From Synechococcus sp. CPC35 (GTDB lineage: Bacteria; Cyanobacteriota; Cyanobacteriia; PCC-6307; Cyanobiaceae), in NCBI GenBank assembly GCA_002684175.1, contig NYUU01000139.1:1-7490 (forward strand): a stretch of 7,490 nucleotides of DNA. Direction: 5' to 3'. Of this stretch, positions 1-5,885 are shown piece by piece. The position numbers were made by a program, and so were the translations under genes. The notes beneath the pieces are model-generated. The model was not told the DNA's origin, did no database searches, and saw only the letters and a program-made list of their open reading frames with translations. Within the stretch, counting starts at the first letter, position 1; the number at the start of each line of letters is the position of its first letter.

Positions 1-111
1 AGACTAGGTGATAGAGATACCTCTTTCGCCACTGAACAGGGCAGATCGGAAATACCCACTGATCGGCAGACGCTTAGAGCAGACAAAAATATATTTTCTC
101 ACCCGATCGAA

Positions 112-147
112 TAATACAACCCATTCCATCCTGAAAGGGCTGTATTA
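112..147. repeat. Imperfect inverted repeat, operator or hairpin
   Basis: Arms TAATACAACCC (112-122) and GGGCTGTATTA (137-147) pair at 10 of 11 positions around a 14-nt spacer. There is no T-run directly after the plus-strand copy and only a weak TTATT after it on the minus strand, so a factor-independent terminator is unlikely. A protein binding site or an RNA stem-loop fits better. The position is about 240 nt upstream of the DUF3038 gene. Confidence 0.5.
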
Positions 148-217
148 AATGAACAAAACAATCAGCTGCGAACATGCATTCAAAAATGAAATTTGAAGAA
201 AAAATCCCAAAATTCAT

Positions 218-240
218 CCTCTCTTATTTCAGATGAGAGG
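218..240. repeat. Short stem-loop
   Basis: CCTCTC (218-223) and GAGAGG (235-240) form a perfect 6-bp stem around an 11-nt A/T-rich loop, followed by only TTT. An overlapping alternative pairing (TCATC with GATGA) exists, so two exclusive folds are possible. This could be a weak terminator of a gene left of the window, but the T-run is too short to say so firmly. Confidence 0.3.
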
Positions 241-347
241 TTTCCAATCGTGCAGTGGTGAAACCATCCAAGCGCAGATTGATGCCATAAGAGTTTTGGA
301 TGACCAATCCTGCTGCGATCGAAAGTGCGACTAAAGACCCAATGTCA

Positions 348-379
348 GATGACGCAAGGGCACAACCCCTGGCATCATC
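348..379 (+). promoter_or_regulatory. Stem-loop immediately upstream of the DUF3038 start
   Basis: Positions 348-360 pair with 367-379 at 11 of 13 positions around a 6-nt loop (CACAAC). The stem ends 6 nt before the ATG at 386, so it occupies the place where a Shine-Dalgarno site would normally be, and none is visible. In the mRNA this would be a stable hairpin next to the start codon. It may control translation initiation, protect a 5' end, or be chance. The pairing is seen directly; the role is inference. Confidence 0.5.
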
Positions 380-385
380 TCAGCC

Positions 386-934
386 ATGACCGAAGCACCA
401 CCATCCATTGAAACGCAACCAGGGGCACGGCTCAGCCGACGTGGCATCGAGCGACTCGATCTGCTGCTGCTGACCATTGAAGCCCTGGATTACAACGGGG
501 GAGAGGCCATGCTGTGGACCAGTCATCAGATGGGCCTGCAGGCACAGTTCCCCAACCGCGTTGAGCTCTGGAAACGGCGATGTCACAATCCACTGAGGCG
601 CACCACCCGTCGCGAGCAGCTTGATGGCTTGGATGCCGAATCGCTGATCTGCCTGGTGTGTGCAATGGCGGAAAGGCTCTATCCGATGCTTCATCAGCTG
701 CTGTCAAGCCGTGAGCCCCTCGAACTCACCGAAGAGCGTTGGCTGCTGTTGAAGAACCGTCTTGATGACCTGATCGAAGAGCGTATGAATCTGCGCCGGG
801 TGGCGGTGCTTCGCCTCCTGTCTCACGACAGCGGAGGCCCGCTGCACCGTCAGCTTGTGAGCTCCCTGGCATTGTGTTGCGGCCCGGGGGGCATTGATCG
901 ACTCCGAGCCACATTGCTCGACCCCACCCCCTGA
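386..934 (+). CDS. DUF3038 domain-containing protein
   Basis: A 182-residue protein that I recognise as the cyanobacteria-restricted DUF3038 family, whose function is unknown. The family signature runs from the start of the conserved part (SRRGIERLDLLLLTIEALD, residues 17-35) through NGGEAMLW (37-44) and FPNRVELWKRRCHNPLRR (55-72), then an alpha-helical, Leu/Arg-rich C-terminal half. There is no signal peptide or membrane segment, so it should be cytoplasmic. The ATG at 386 gives a short non-conserved N-terminus of about 15 residues before the domain. The stop is 8 nt from the start of the DUF4335 gene, and the stop region supplies that gene's ribosome binding site, so the two are almost certainly co-transcribed and coupled. 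In cyanobacteria these two families are commonly neighbours, which suggests one shared process. Nothing in the sequence reveals a catalytic activity. Confidence 0.85.
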   Translation: MTEAPPSIETQPGARLSRRGIERLDLLLLTIEALDYNGGEAMLWTSHQMGLQAQFPNRVELWKRRCHNPLRRTTRREQLDGLDAESLICLVCAMAERLYPMLHQLLSSREPLELTEERWLLLKNRLDDLIEERMNLRRVAVLRLLSHDSGGPLHRQLVSSLALCCGPGGIDRLRATLLDPTP

Positions 935-942
935 GGTTTGTC

Positions 943-1566
943 ATGCAGAAGAATTCCTATCGCTATGAACAGACCGCAGCCCGTCTGGTTGTGGAGGGCT
1001 ATCCGGATCTTTCCGCCAGCCAGGCAGCTGACGCCATTGGAATCCTCTCCAGCTGGAAGCTGCAGCTGGTAGGCGCTCCTGAGGTGGAGGGAACCCGGGA
1101 TCACCTTGAGTCGATGATGAGCGTTGTGATGCCTTACGCCCGTTATCGCCTGTCTGGAATCGGTCGAGGTTTTGGAGGGGAAAGCCATTTCGTCTGCATC
1201 CAGCCCGTTGAATCCGAGCATCGTCATCAGCTTGAACTCCGCAGCAGTCGTGAAGGAGTTCAGCCTCTTCAACTCACCATCGACGATGCGGAACTCGCCG
1301 ATCTCGTTCGCTGCCTTGACCGTCTGCGACTCGACGAACGAATCAGACTGAACTGGTCTTTCCCCGCCGATCGTCCTCTGACAAGGCAGGAAATCGCTGA
1401 CCGGATACCAATCCTGCGGCGTATGGGAGCTCCTTTGCTTGGTGGCCTGGCACTGGCGGCTTCGCTTGCGATCGCACTGATCATTCCGTTACCACCCGGT
1501 GCTGATGAAACACCGGCCACATCGGAATCAACTCCAGATCTTCCCAGCAGGGAACCTGAGCGTTGA
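943..1566 (+). CDS. DUF4335 domain-containing protein with C-terminal membrane anchor
   Basis: A 207-residue protein that I recognise as the cyanobacterial DUF4335 family of unknown function. The conserved N-terminal part covers about residues 5-160 (YRYEQTAARLVVEGYPDLSA, then LVGAPEVEGTRDHL, PYARYRLSG and LTIDDAELADLVRCLDRLRLD). A hydrophobic stretch at about residues 163-184 looks like a single membrane span, followed by a short Pro/Ser/Thr-rich tail. It is therefore probably a cytosolic domain anchored by one C-terminal helix. A GAGG motif at 932-935, overlapping the DUF3038 stop, sits about 7 nt before the ATG and supports both the start and translational coupling. Partnership with DUF3038, perhaps recruiting it to the membrane, is inference from gene order. 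Confidence 0.85.
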   Translation: MQKNSYRYEQTAARLVVEGYPDLSASQAADAIGILSSWKLQLVGAPEVEGTRDHLESMMSVVMPYARYRLSGIGRGFGGESHFVCIQPVESEHRHQLELRSSREGVQPLQLTIDDAELADLVRCLDRLRLDERIRLNWSFPADRPLTRQEIADRIPILRRMGAPLLGGLALAASLAIALIIPLPPGADETPATSESTPDLPSREPER

Positions 1567-1569
1567 CGA

Positions 1570-1610
1570 TGAACATGAACGCTTCAGAATCTGCGTAACA
1601 GTGATGTTCA
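1570..1610 (+). terminator. Possible stem-loop terminator after the DUF4335 gene
   Basis: TGAACAT (1570-1576) and ATGTTCA (1604-1610) are perfect 7-bp inverted arms beginning 4 nt after the stop codon. A nested CGC/GCG pair (1580-1582 and 1593-1595) lies inside the 27-nt loop. There is no T-run, so this is not a canonical factor-independent terminator. It may instead stabilise the 3' end of the transcript. Confidence 0.3.
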
Positions 1611-1620
1611 AAACTGCGGG

Positions 1621-1857
1621 ATGACCGTCAGCTCGTCAGATCAGAAAAGGCGTGCTGCCTGCATCGATGCAAGGGAACAGGTGAGGTTTCCCAGCGTTTC
1701 ACTTGTTTTTCACCTGGATGAAACGGACGGTCACGTCAGAGTTCAACAAGCGGCTCGAGAGCCTCACTGGACTCAAAGAATCTCCCTGATCAGGTTTCCG
1801 TTGATATCGACTCTCCCGGAGTCTCTCCATGGTTCCGGTGAAGTGCTGGTGAAATGA
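1621..1857 (+). CDS. Doubtful 78-residue hypothetical protein
   Basis: An ATG-initiated frame of 78 codons whose stop overlaps the ATG of the next gene (ATGA at 1854-1857), an arrangement typical of coupled genes. Against it: no convincing ribosome binding site (only GCGGG just before the ATG), an unremarkable hydrophilic composition without domain-like periodicity, and several AGG and ATA codons. I recognise no family. The alternative is that 1567-1853 is simply the leader of the membrane protein gene; a GACTC/GAGTC palindrome at 1808-1822 would fit that view. I consider non-coding more likely. Confidence 0.2.
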   Translation: MTVSSSDQKRRAACIDAREQVRFPSVSLVFHLDETDGHVRVQQAAREPHWTQRISLIRFPLISTLPESLHGSGEVLVK

Positions 1858-2243
1858 GCAAGAATTTTCGCGGCGTCAGATCGGATCAGCGTCGGGTTTT
1901 CCGGCCACGACGAAAACGTCATGCTGGCAAGGTGATTCGGCAGCTTCTTGTGGTGCTGCTGATGCTGGCCGCCGGCATCGGGATTGCAGTTGTTCTGCAT
2001 CAGCTTCCACAACAGGTGGATGTGGTGTTGCTTGTGAGCGAAGCCATCGCCGATCTGATTCGTGGCATCCAGCAGTTGCTTGAAGCAATGCTTGGACTTG
2101 CAGCAGTCGTGTTGATCGCCGCTTTTGTTGTTCTTGCTTCGGTCCTGATCCTGGGGGGGCTCTGGCGTCTTTTCCGTCTGTTAAGACTACTTTTGTCTCC
2201 TGCCAGTCAGGGGCGCCGTTGGGGTGGAGCCAGAGACCGCTGA
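1854..2243 (+). CDS. Small two-helix membrane protein, unknown function
   Basis: A 129-residue protein with a very basic N-terminus (about 12 Arg/Lys in the first 30 residues), a first membrane span at about residues 29-49, an amphipathic linker (QLPQQVDVVLLVSEAIADLIRG region), a second span at about 80-104, and a basic Arg/Leu-rich tail. The positive-inside rule puts both termini in the cytoplasm as a hairpin. A GGTGA motif lies just before the ATG. The composition and the strongly patterned hydrophobic segments look like a real protein, and I have an impression of similar conserved hypotheticals in marine Synechococcus, but I cannot name a family. Its 3' end overlaps the converging EF-hand gene by 37 nt, so the last 12 codons are constrained on both strands. 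Confidence 0.65.
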   Translation: MSKNFRGVRSDQRRVFRPRRKRHAGKVIRQLLVVLLMLAAGIGIAVVLHQLPQQVDVVLLVSEAIADLIRGIQQLLEAMLGLAAVVLIAAFVVLASVLILGGLWRLFRLLRLLLSPASQGRRWGGARDR

Positions 2244-2689
2244 CGATTCCAGAGCTCATTCAGCGTGACCGTTCCATCACCATCAAGGTCTAGAGATTGG
2301 AAATGACGGGCAATCCAGGGGATCTGCCGCGCTTCGCCAGGATCCAGGCGCTTGTTGCCGTCACTGTCGGCTCGGTTGAAATGTTGCTGGAGTCGTCGAC
2401 CACTGGGAGAAGATCCTGACTGGCGCAGATCCTCAATCAACAGATAAGAGCGATTTCTCTGACGCTTTAGCCGTCGGGTTAGAGCGCGTTTGCCCTTCAA
2501 CTCCCCGGCATCAAGACGGCCGTCTTTATTGGAATCCAAACGTATGAACAACATTTCCATACGCGAGTTGTAAACGCGCATTGGCTGTTGATTCGACCCG
2601 GCCTGTTCTGGCATCGTCATCAGCAATGCGAGGACGGATGCGCTCAGAGCAACGGATGGAGCAAAACGGCCAACGGCTAGAACGATCAT
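2207..2689 (-). CDS. Secreted EF-hand calcium-binding protein
   Basis: A 160-residue protein with three EF-hand calcium loops matching the DxDxDG pattern. They lie at residues 52-63 (DSNKDGRLDAGE), 108-119 (DSDGNKRLDPGE) and 134-145 (DLDGDGTVTLNE), each with acidic or Asn ligands at positions 1, 3 and 5 and Glu at position 12. The hydrophobic segment at about residues 11-26 looks like a signal peptide, with cleavage plausible around residue 30, so it probably acts in the periplasm or outside the cell. The middle (residues 64-105) is very basic. I chose the ATG at 2689; a GTG two codons upstream (2695) is the alternative. It is transcribed divergently from the ompR-like gene across a short region with nested inverted repeats. 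Likely roles are calcium buffering, sensing or adhesion at the cell surface; the exact role cannot be read from the sequence. Confidence 0.85.
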   Translation of the reverse strand: MIVLAVGRFAPSVALSASVLALLMTMPEQAGSNQQPMRVYNSRMEMLFIRLDSNKDGRLDAGELKGKRALTRRLKRQRNRSYLLIEDLRQSGSSPSGRRLQQHFNRADSDGNKRLDPGEARQIPWIARHFQSLDLDGDGTVTLNELWNRQRSLAPPQRRP

Positions 2690-2690
2690 G

Positions 2691-2760
2691 GTCACAGCCT
2701 ATGGACAAGAGCCGTCGTAACTACTGACTGAATCATGACAACAACTGATTCAGCTGTGAC
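2691..2760. promoter_or_regulatory. Divergent promoter region with nested inverted repeats
   Basis: Between the EF-hand gene and the ompR-like gene there are two nested perfect 8-bp inverted repeats. The outer arms are GTCACAGC (2691-2698) and GCTGTGAC (2753-2760). The inner arms are CTGAATCA (2728-2735) and TGATTCAG (2746-2753) with a 10-nt spacer. A third copy of the heptamer GTCACAG occurs at 2807-2813, just before the regulator start. Symmetric sites in a short divergent intergenic region next to a DNA-binding regulator suggest operators for shared control or autoregulation. The GTCACA core loosely resembles half-sites of the OmpR type, but this is inference. I could not assign -35/-10 boxes with confidence. 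Confidence 0.5.
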
Positions 2761-2825
2761 AGGGTCTTTCCCCATGGCATCAATTGAGGACGTGGTGCAT
2801 ACGATCGTCACAGATGCATGACGGC

Positions 2826-3551
2826 ATGTCGCGATCATCAATGGTCTGGGTGGTGGATGACGATCCCGAACTTCGCAAGATGGTTGGCACCTATCTCATC
2901 GATCAGGGCTACGACGTGCGCTGTCTCTGCGATGTGAAACAGCTTGAAGCTCGACTTGAATTTCAGCGCCCTGATCTGATCGTTCTGGATCTGATGCTGC
3001 CCGGGGATGATGGTTTAACCGCTCTTCGAAGACTGCGAGATGCGGGCGATGATTTGCCTGTTGTGATGCTCACAGCGCGGGGAGAAGCGGTGGATCGGAT
3101 CATCGGTCTGGAGCAGGGCGCCGATGACTATCTGGCGAAACCTTTTTTACCGAGAGAACTTTCGGCCCGGATCGATGCGGTGCTCCGGCGGCGCAGCGCG
3201 GTTCCTGCCGGCACGCCCATGGCGGAGGGAGGACGCATCAGCTTCGGGGACAACCTGCTGGACCTCTCAGCACGCACGCTGATTCAGAACGAGCATCCGA
3301 TCGTGATCACCAGTGGTGAGTTCAGCCTGCTGGCCGCTTTCGTCCAGCATCCCCATCGTCCGCTTTCACGGGAGAGGCTGATTGAGCTGGCCCGTGGACC
3401 AGGCTGCGAAACCGACAGCCGAAGCATGGATGTGCAGGTTTCACGGGTTCGGAAACTTGTGGAACCGGATCCCACTCGTCCTCGCTATGTGCAGACAGTC
3501 TGGGGGTACGGCTACGTCTTTGTCCCGGACGGAACTCCTCGGTCGCGCTGA
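2826..3551 (+). CDS. ompR: OmpR-type two-component response regulator
   Basis: A 241-residue response regulator: receiver domain (about 6-120) and winged-helix DNA-binding domain (about 140-238). It matches enterobacterial OmpR (239 residues) nearly residue for residue in key places: acidic pocket D11/D12, phospho-acceptor D55 (VLDLMLPG), T83, K105 (DDYLAKPF), and a C-terminal PRYVQTVWGYGYVFVPDG that is close to that of E. coli OmpR. I chose the ATG at 2826 because it places D55, T83 and K105 at exactly the E. coli numbering; a TTG at 2784 and an ATG at 2814 are open in the same frame. No clear Shine-Dalgarno site is visible. The kinase gene starts 1 nt after the stop, so the two are co-translated. 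It presumably activates or represses genes on phosphorylation by that kinase. Targets are unknown; autoregulation and control of the divergent EF-hand gene are plausible. Confidence 0.93.
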   Translation: MSRSSMVWVVDDDPELRKMVGTYLIDQGYDVRCLCDVKQLEARLEFQRPDLIVLDLMLPGDDGLTALRRLRDAGDDLPVVMLTARGEAVDRIIGLEQGADDYLAKPFLPRELSARIDAVLRRRSAVPAGTPMAEGGRISFGDNLLDLSARTLIQNEHPIVITSGEFSLLAAFVQHPHRPLSRERLIELARGPGCETDSRSMDVQVSRVRKLVEPDPTRPRYVQTVWGYGYVFVPDGTPRSR

Positions 3552-3552
3552 A

Positions 3553-4893
3553 ATGAACGGTGCTGTCCGCCTGGAACGGCTGATCATTCAGATCAGCCTG
3601 TGGAGCGGATCGCTTCTGGGCACTTGGCTGATATCACTTCTGCTGCTTCAGGCTCTTTTCGGCCGCCAGCTGGAACGAATGCAGACCCAGCAGCTGGGCA
3701 GGGAACTGGCATTGAACGTGAGACTGACAGAACTGACGCTTGAGCGATATCCACCGGCGATCATCTCCGAGCTCACTGGTCTTGAGCTGAAGGTGAGTGA
3801 ACGTCCACCAGGACCTGCTCAGACTCCCGTCACCAGAGACTGGCGCATGAAGGAACTGCAGAGTGTGCTCTGCAACAGCCTTACCCACTGCCCTCGTCTG
3901 CTGCCCGCACCTGCCTCGGAAGGGGCAAGAGAGGTCTGGATCGAACTGATTTCACCACTGGAACCGGTCTGGATGCGCAGTGCGCTACCTACAGCCCGCG
4001 GGTGGCCACCGGAACCGATGCTGATGGTGGTGGGTCTGGTCGGAGCCATTGTGCTGACAGGTGTGCTCTACCTGCTGCTGGAGGTGGAACAGCCCCTACG
4101 AGGACTGGAGACAGCACTGGCAAGGGTGGGAGAGAGCAGTGACCCCGCCATCGTTCCTCAGCGTGGCGCTCCTGAGGTGCAACGAATCACCCAGCGGTTC
4201 AATGCGATGGTCCAGCGCCTGGCTGCCAACAGGAGGGAGCGCGCCACGATGCTGGCGGGAATCGCCCATGACCTTCGCGCTCCAATCACACGGCTGCGTT
4301 TTCGACTCTCTCTGCCGGCTCTCAAAGAAGAGGAAAAACGATGCTGCAACAGTGACCTTGAATCTCTCGAGAGGATCACCGGGCAGTTTCTGCTCTACGC
4401 CGGTGGTGGCGAACGGGAAGCCATGATCACTTGTCCGCTGGATCAATGGCTTGCAGAAGTGGCTGCCGGGTACTCGGCGAGCGATGTCCTGATTGACCTA
4501 ACACCAATCCAGGGAGCCGTTCGTCCCGTTGCACTTGGCCGTGCCGTGGGCAATCTGATTGAAAACGGGTTCTGCTACGGCATCAAACCAGTGGTGTTGC
4601 GCATGCAGGATGAAGGGAATGATGTGGTGATCGAGGTCTGGGATCAGGGTGAAGGAATTCCCAAGCCCTCCTGGGACAGAGCCCTGCAGCCGTTTCAGCG
4701 GCTCGATGATTCACGCGGAGCCCAGGGGCATTGCGGACTCGGCCTGGCGATCGTGAACCACGTGGTCTCCCAGCACGGCGGATCGATCGGTTTCAGAACC
4801 GCAGACGACACTCCCGGGGATGCACCGGGACGATTCGCGGTGTTGCTCCGACTGCCCCTTCAGCAAACGGGAGGAAAACATGAAAAAAGCTGA
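3553..4893 (+). CDS. envZ: EnvZ-type sensor histidine kinase
   Basis: A 446-residue inner-membrane kinase, close to the 450 of E. coli EnvZ, with the same order of parts. These are a first span (about 10-36), a periplasmic domain (37-155) containing C107 and C113, a second span (156-176), HAMP (about 177-230), the H-box with phospho-accepting H239 (AHDLRAPITR), the N-box (N334, N338), the G1 box (DQGEG, D364), an F-box region (QPFQRLDD) and the G2 box (GLGLAIV, 395-401). The ATG at 3553 lies 1 nt after the regulator stop; a frame open farther upstream overlaps the regulator and is not needed. It should autophosphorylate from ATP and transfer to D55 of the neighbouring regulator. Odd point: the residue after HDLR is Ala where EnvZ has the Thr of the phosphatase motif, so dephosphorylation of the regulator may be weak. 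The signal sensed is not deducible. Confidence 0.92.
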   Translation: MNGAVRLERLIIQISLWSGSLLGTWLISLLLLQALFGRQLERMQTQQLGRELALNVRLTELTLERYPPAIISELTGLELKVSERPPGPAQTPVTRDWRMKELQSVLCNSLTHCPRLLPAPASEGAREVWIELISPLEPVWMRSALPTARGWPPEPMLMVVGLVGAIVLTGVLYLLLEVEQPLRGLETALARVGESSDPAIVPQRGAPEVQRITQRFNAMVQRLAANRRERATMLAGIAHDLRAPITRLRFRLSLPALKEEEKRCCNSDLESLERITGQFLLYAGGGEREAMITCPLDQWLAEVAAGYSASDVLIDLTPIQGAVRPVALGRAVGNLIENGFCYGIKPVVLRMQDEGNDVVIEVWDQGEGIPKPSWDRALQPFQRLDDSRGAQGHCGLGLAIVNHVVSQHGGSIGFRTADDTPGDAPGRFAVLLRLPLQQTGGKHEKS

Positions 4894-4909
4894 TCAAGAA
4901 AGGGGTTAG
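4880..4909 (+). other. Nine-codon mini-frame with strong ribosome binding site
   Basis: The strongest Shine-Dalgarno sequence seen in the window, GGGAGGA (4869-4875 region), lies 5-6 nt before an ATG at 4880 that opens a frame of only nine codons (MKKADQERG) ending in TAG at 4907-4909. The start lies inside the end of the kinase gene in another frame, and the stop is 40 nt before the polyphosphate kinase start. It could be a leader peptide coupling ppk2 translation to the kinase, the remnant of a lost gene, or chance in a purine-rich segment. Translation is not demonstrated. Confidence 0.3.
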
Positions 4910-4949
4910 AAGATCTGTTTAGCTAACAATTGAGAAACGTTTGATAACG

Positions 4950-5861
4950 ATGGGCAAAAGCAAAAAGCACGACATGGAAGCTGTGCTGGATGCTCTCGAC
5001 CACAGCGATGGGGATATCGATCATCCTCAGGAGTTGCTGGCTGAGCTCCAGGAGGGTGGCCACAAGGACCACAAACGACTTGAAAAGAAGAACTACGAAA
5101 AGGAGCTGGCCCAGCTGCAGACAGAGCTGGTGAAGATGCAGTACTGGGTCAAAGCCTCCGGTTTCCGGATGATCATCCTGTTTGAAGGACGGGATGCCGC
5201 CGGAAAAGGTGGTTCGATCAAGAGACTGACAGAGCCGATGAACCCACGGGGCTGCCGAGTGGTGGCACTGGGAACTCCTTCGGATCGGCAAAGAAGCCAG
5301 TGGTACTTCCAGCGGTACGTGGAACACTTCCCAAGCGCAGGCGAAATCGTGGTGTTCGACCGCAGCTGGTACAACCGAGCCGGCGTTGAAAATGTCATGG
5401 GTTTTGCCACGCCTGAGCAGGTGGAGCAGTTCTATGTCGCCTGTCCGCAGTTCGAACGGATGCTGGTGCAGGACGGCATCCTGCTGCTCAAGTACTGGTT
5501 CTCAATCAAGGACGACGAACAGGAGAAACGCTTCCAGGCAAGGATCGATTGTGAAGAGAGACGCTGGAAAATCAGTCCGATGGATATCGAATCAAGAAAT
5601 CGCTGGGTGGAATACTCCAGGGCGAAAGACATCATGTTCTCCAAAACCCACATTCCAGAGGCTCCCTGGTTCACTGTCGAAGCAGACGACAAGCGTCGGG
5701 CCCGTCTGAATTGCCTGCGCCATGTGCTCAGCAAGGTTCCCTATGAGGACATGACACCGGAAGCAATCGACATGCCCCCACGACCGGAGCAGGGTGACTA
5801 CAAGCGTCCTCCATTCAATGAACAGTTTTTTGTTCCCAACCACTACCCCTACAAGGACTGA
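4950..5861 (+). CDS. ppk2: Polyphosphate kinase 2 (class I type)
   Basis: A 303-residue single-domain PPK2, the normal length of class I enzymes, which transfer phosphate between polyphosphate and nucleoside diphosphates (ADP or GDP to ATP or GTP) in the cytosol. The Walker A loop is at about residues 80-90 (GRDAAGKGGSI), Walker B at 133-146 (VVFDRSWYNRAGVE, D137), and the basic lid region at about 190-207 (EQEKRFQARIDCEERRW). The C-terminus has the family pattern ending in a Pro/Tyr-rich tail. Residues 1-65 are a charged, helical N-terminal extension. I prefer the ATG at 4950 (GKSKKHD follows) over a TTG at 4941; the ribosome binding site is weak. It is 56 nt downstream of the envZ-like gene on the same strand, so joint transcription is possible. 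Direction of the reaction in the cell, ATP regeneration or polymer synthesis, cannot be read from sequence. Confidence 0.93.
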   Translation: MGKSKKHDMEAVLDALDHSDGDIDHPQELLAELQEGGHKDHKRLEKKNYEKELAQLQTELVKMQYWVKASGFRMIILFEGRDAAGKGGSIKRLTEPMNPRGCRVVALGTPSDRQRSQWYFQRYVEHFPSAGEIVVFDRSWYNRAGVENVMGFATPEQVEQFYVACPQFERMLVQDGILLLKYWFSIKDDEQEKRFQARIDCEERRWKISPMDIESRNRWVEYSRAKDIMFSKTHIPEAPWFTVEADDKRRARLNCLRHVLSKVPYEDMTPEAIDMPPRPEQGDYKRPPFNEQFFVPNHYPYKD

Positions 5862-5885
5862 GAAGAATCAGGATCCAATCGTTTC

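Larger units (their letters stand above)
1..385. other. Gene-free leader region with inverted repeats
   Basis: No coding region can be supported here. The only frame open from the left edge on the plus strand stops at 107-109 after 36 codons with no recognisable protein features, and the minus frames close early. The stretch from about 80 to 240 is visibly richer in A and T than the flanking genes, as expected for an intergenic region. It contains an 11-nt-arm inverted repeat (112-147), a 6-bp stem (218-240) and a strong hairpin (348-379), listed separately. I could not pick out a convincing -35/-10 promoter pair for the gene that follows. Confidence 0.6.

Noticed and set aside
850..1272. 140-codon minus-strand frame opposite the DUF3038-DUF4335 pair
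   Set aside because: It is antisense to two recognised genes and shows no domain; a shadow frame.
1876..2259. 127-codon minus-strand frame opposite the membrane protein
   Set aside because: It lies antisense to a protein with clear membrane-span pattern and overlaps the EF-hand gene in another frame; composition is random-looking.
2691..2760. CRP/NtcA-type palindrome
   Set aside because: The TGTGA and TCACA elements face away from each other and are about 58 nt apart, not the short fixed spacing of that family.
2784..2825. Upstream TTG (2784) and ATG (2814) starts for the regulator
   Set aside because: Starting at 2826 puts D55, T83 and K105 at exact OmpR numbering; the extra residues have no counterpart.
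3382..3552. N-terminal extension of the kinase frame by 57 codons
   Set aside because: It overlaps the regulator gene entirely. The ATG at 3553 gives EnvZ-like length and spacing, and the extension has no family resemblance.
4061..4426. 121-codon plus-strand frame inside the kinase gene
   Set aside because: Alternative frame of the HAMP/H-box region, rich in Cys, Trp and Ser as expected for a shadow.
4923..5327. 134-codon minus-strand frame opposite the start of ppk2
   Set aside because: Antisense to a firmly identified enzyme; its hydrophobic runs come from reversed Lys/Glu-rich codons.
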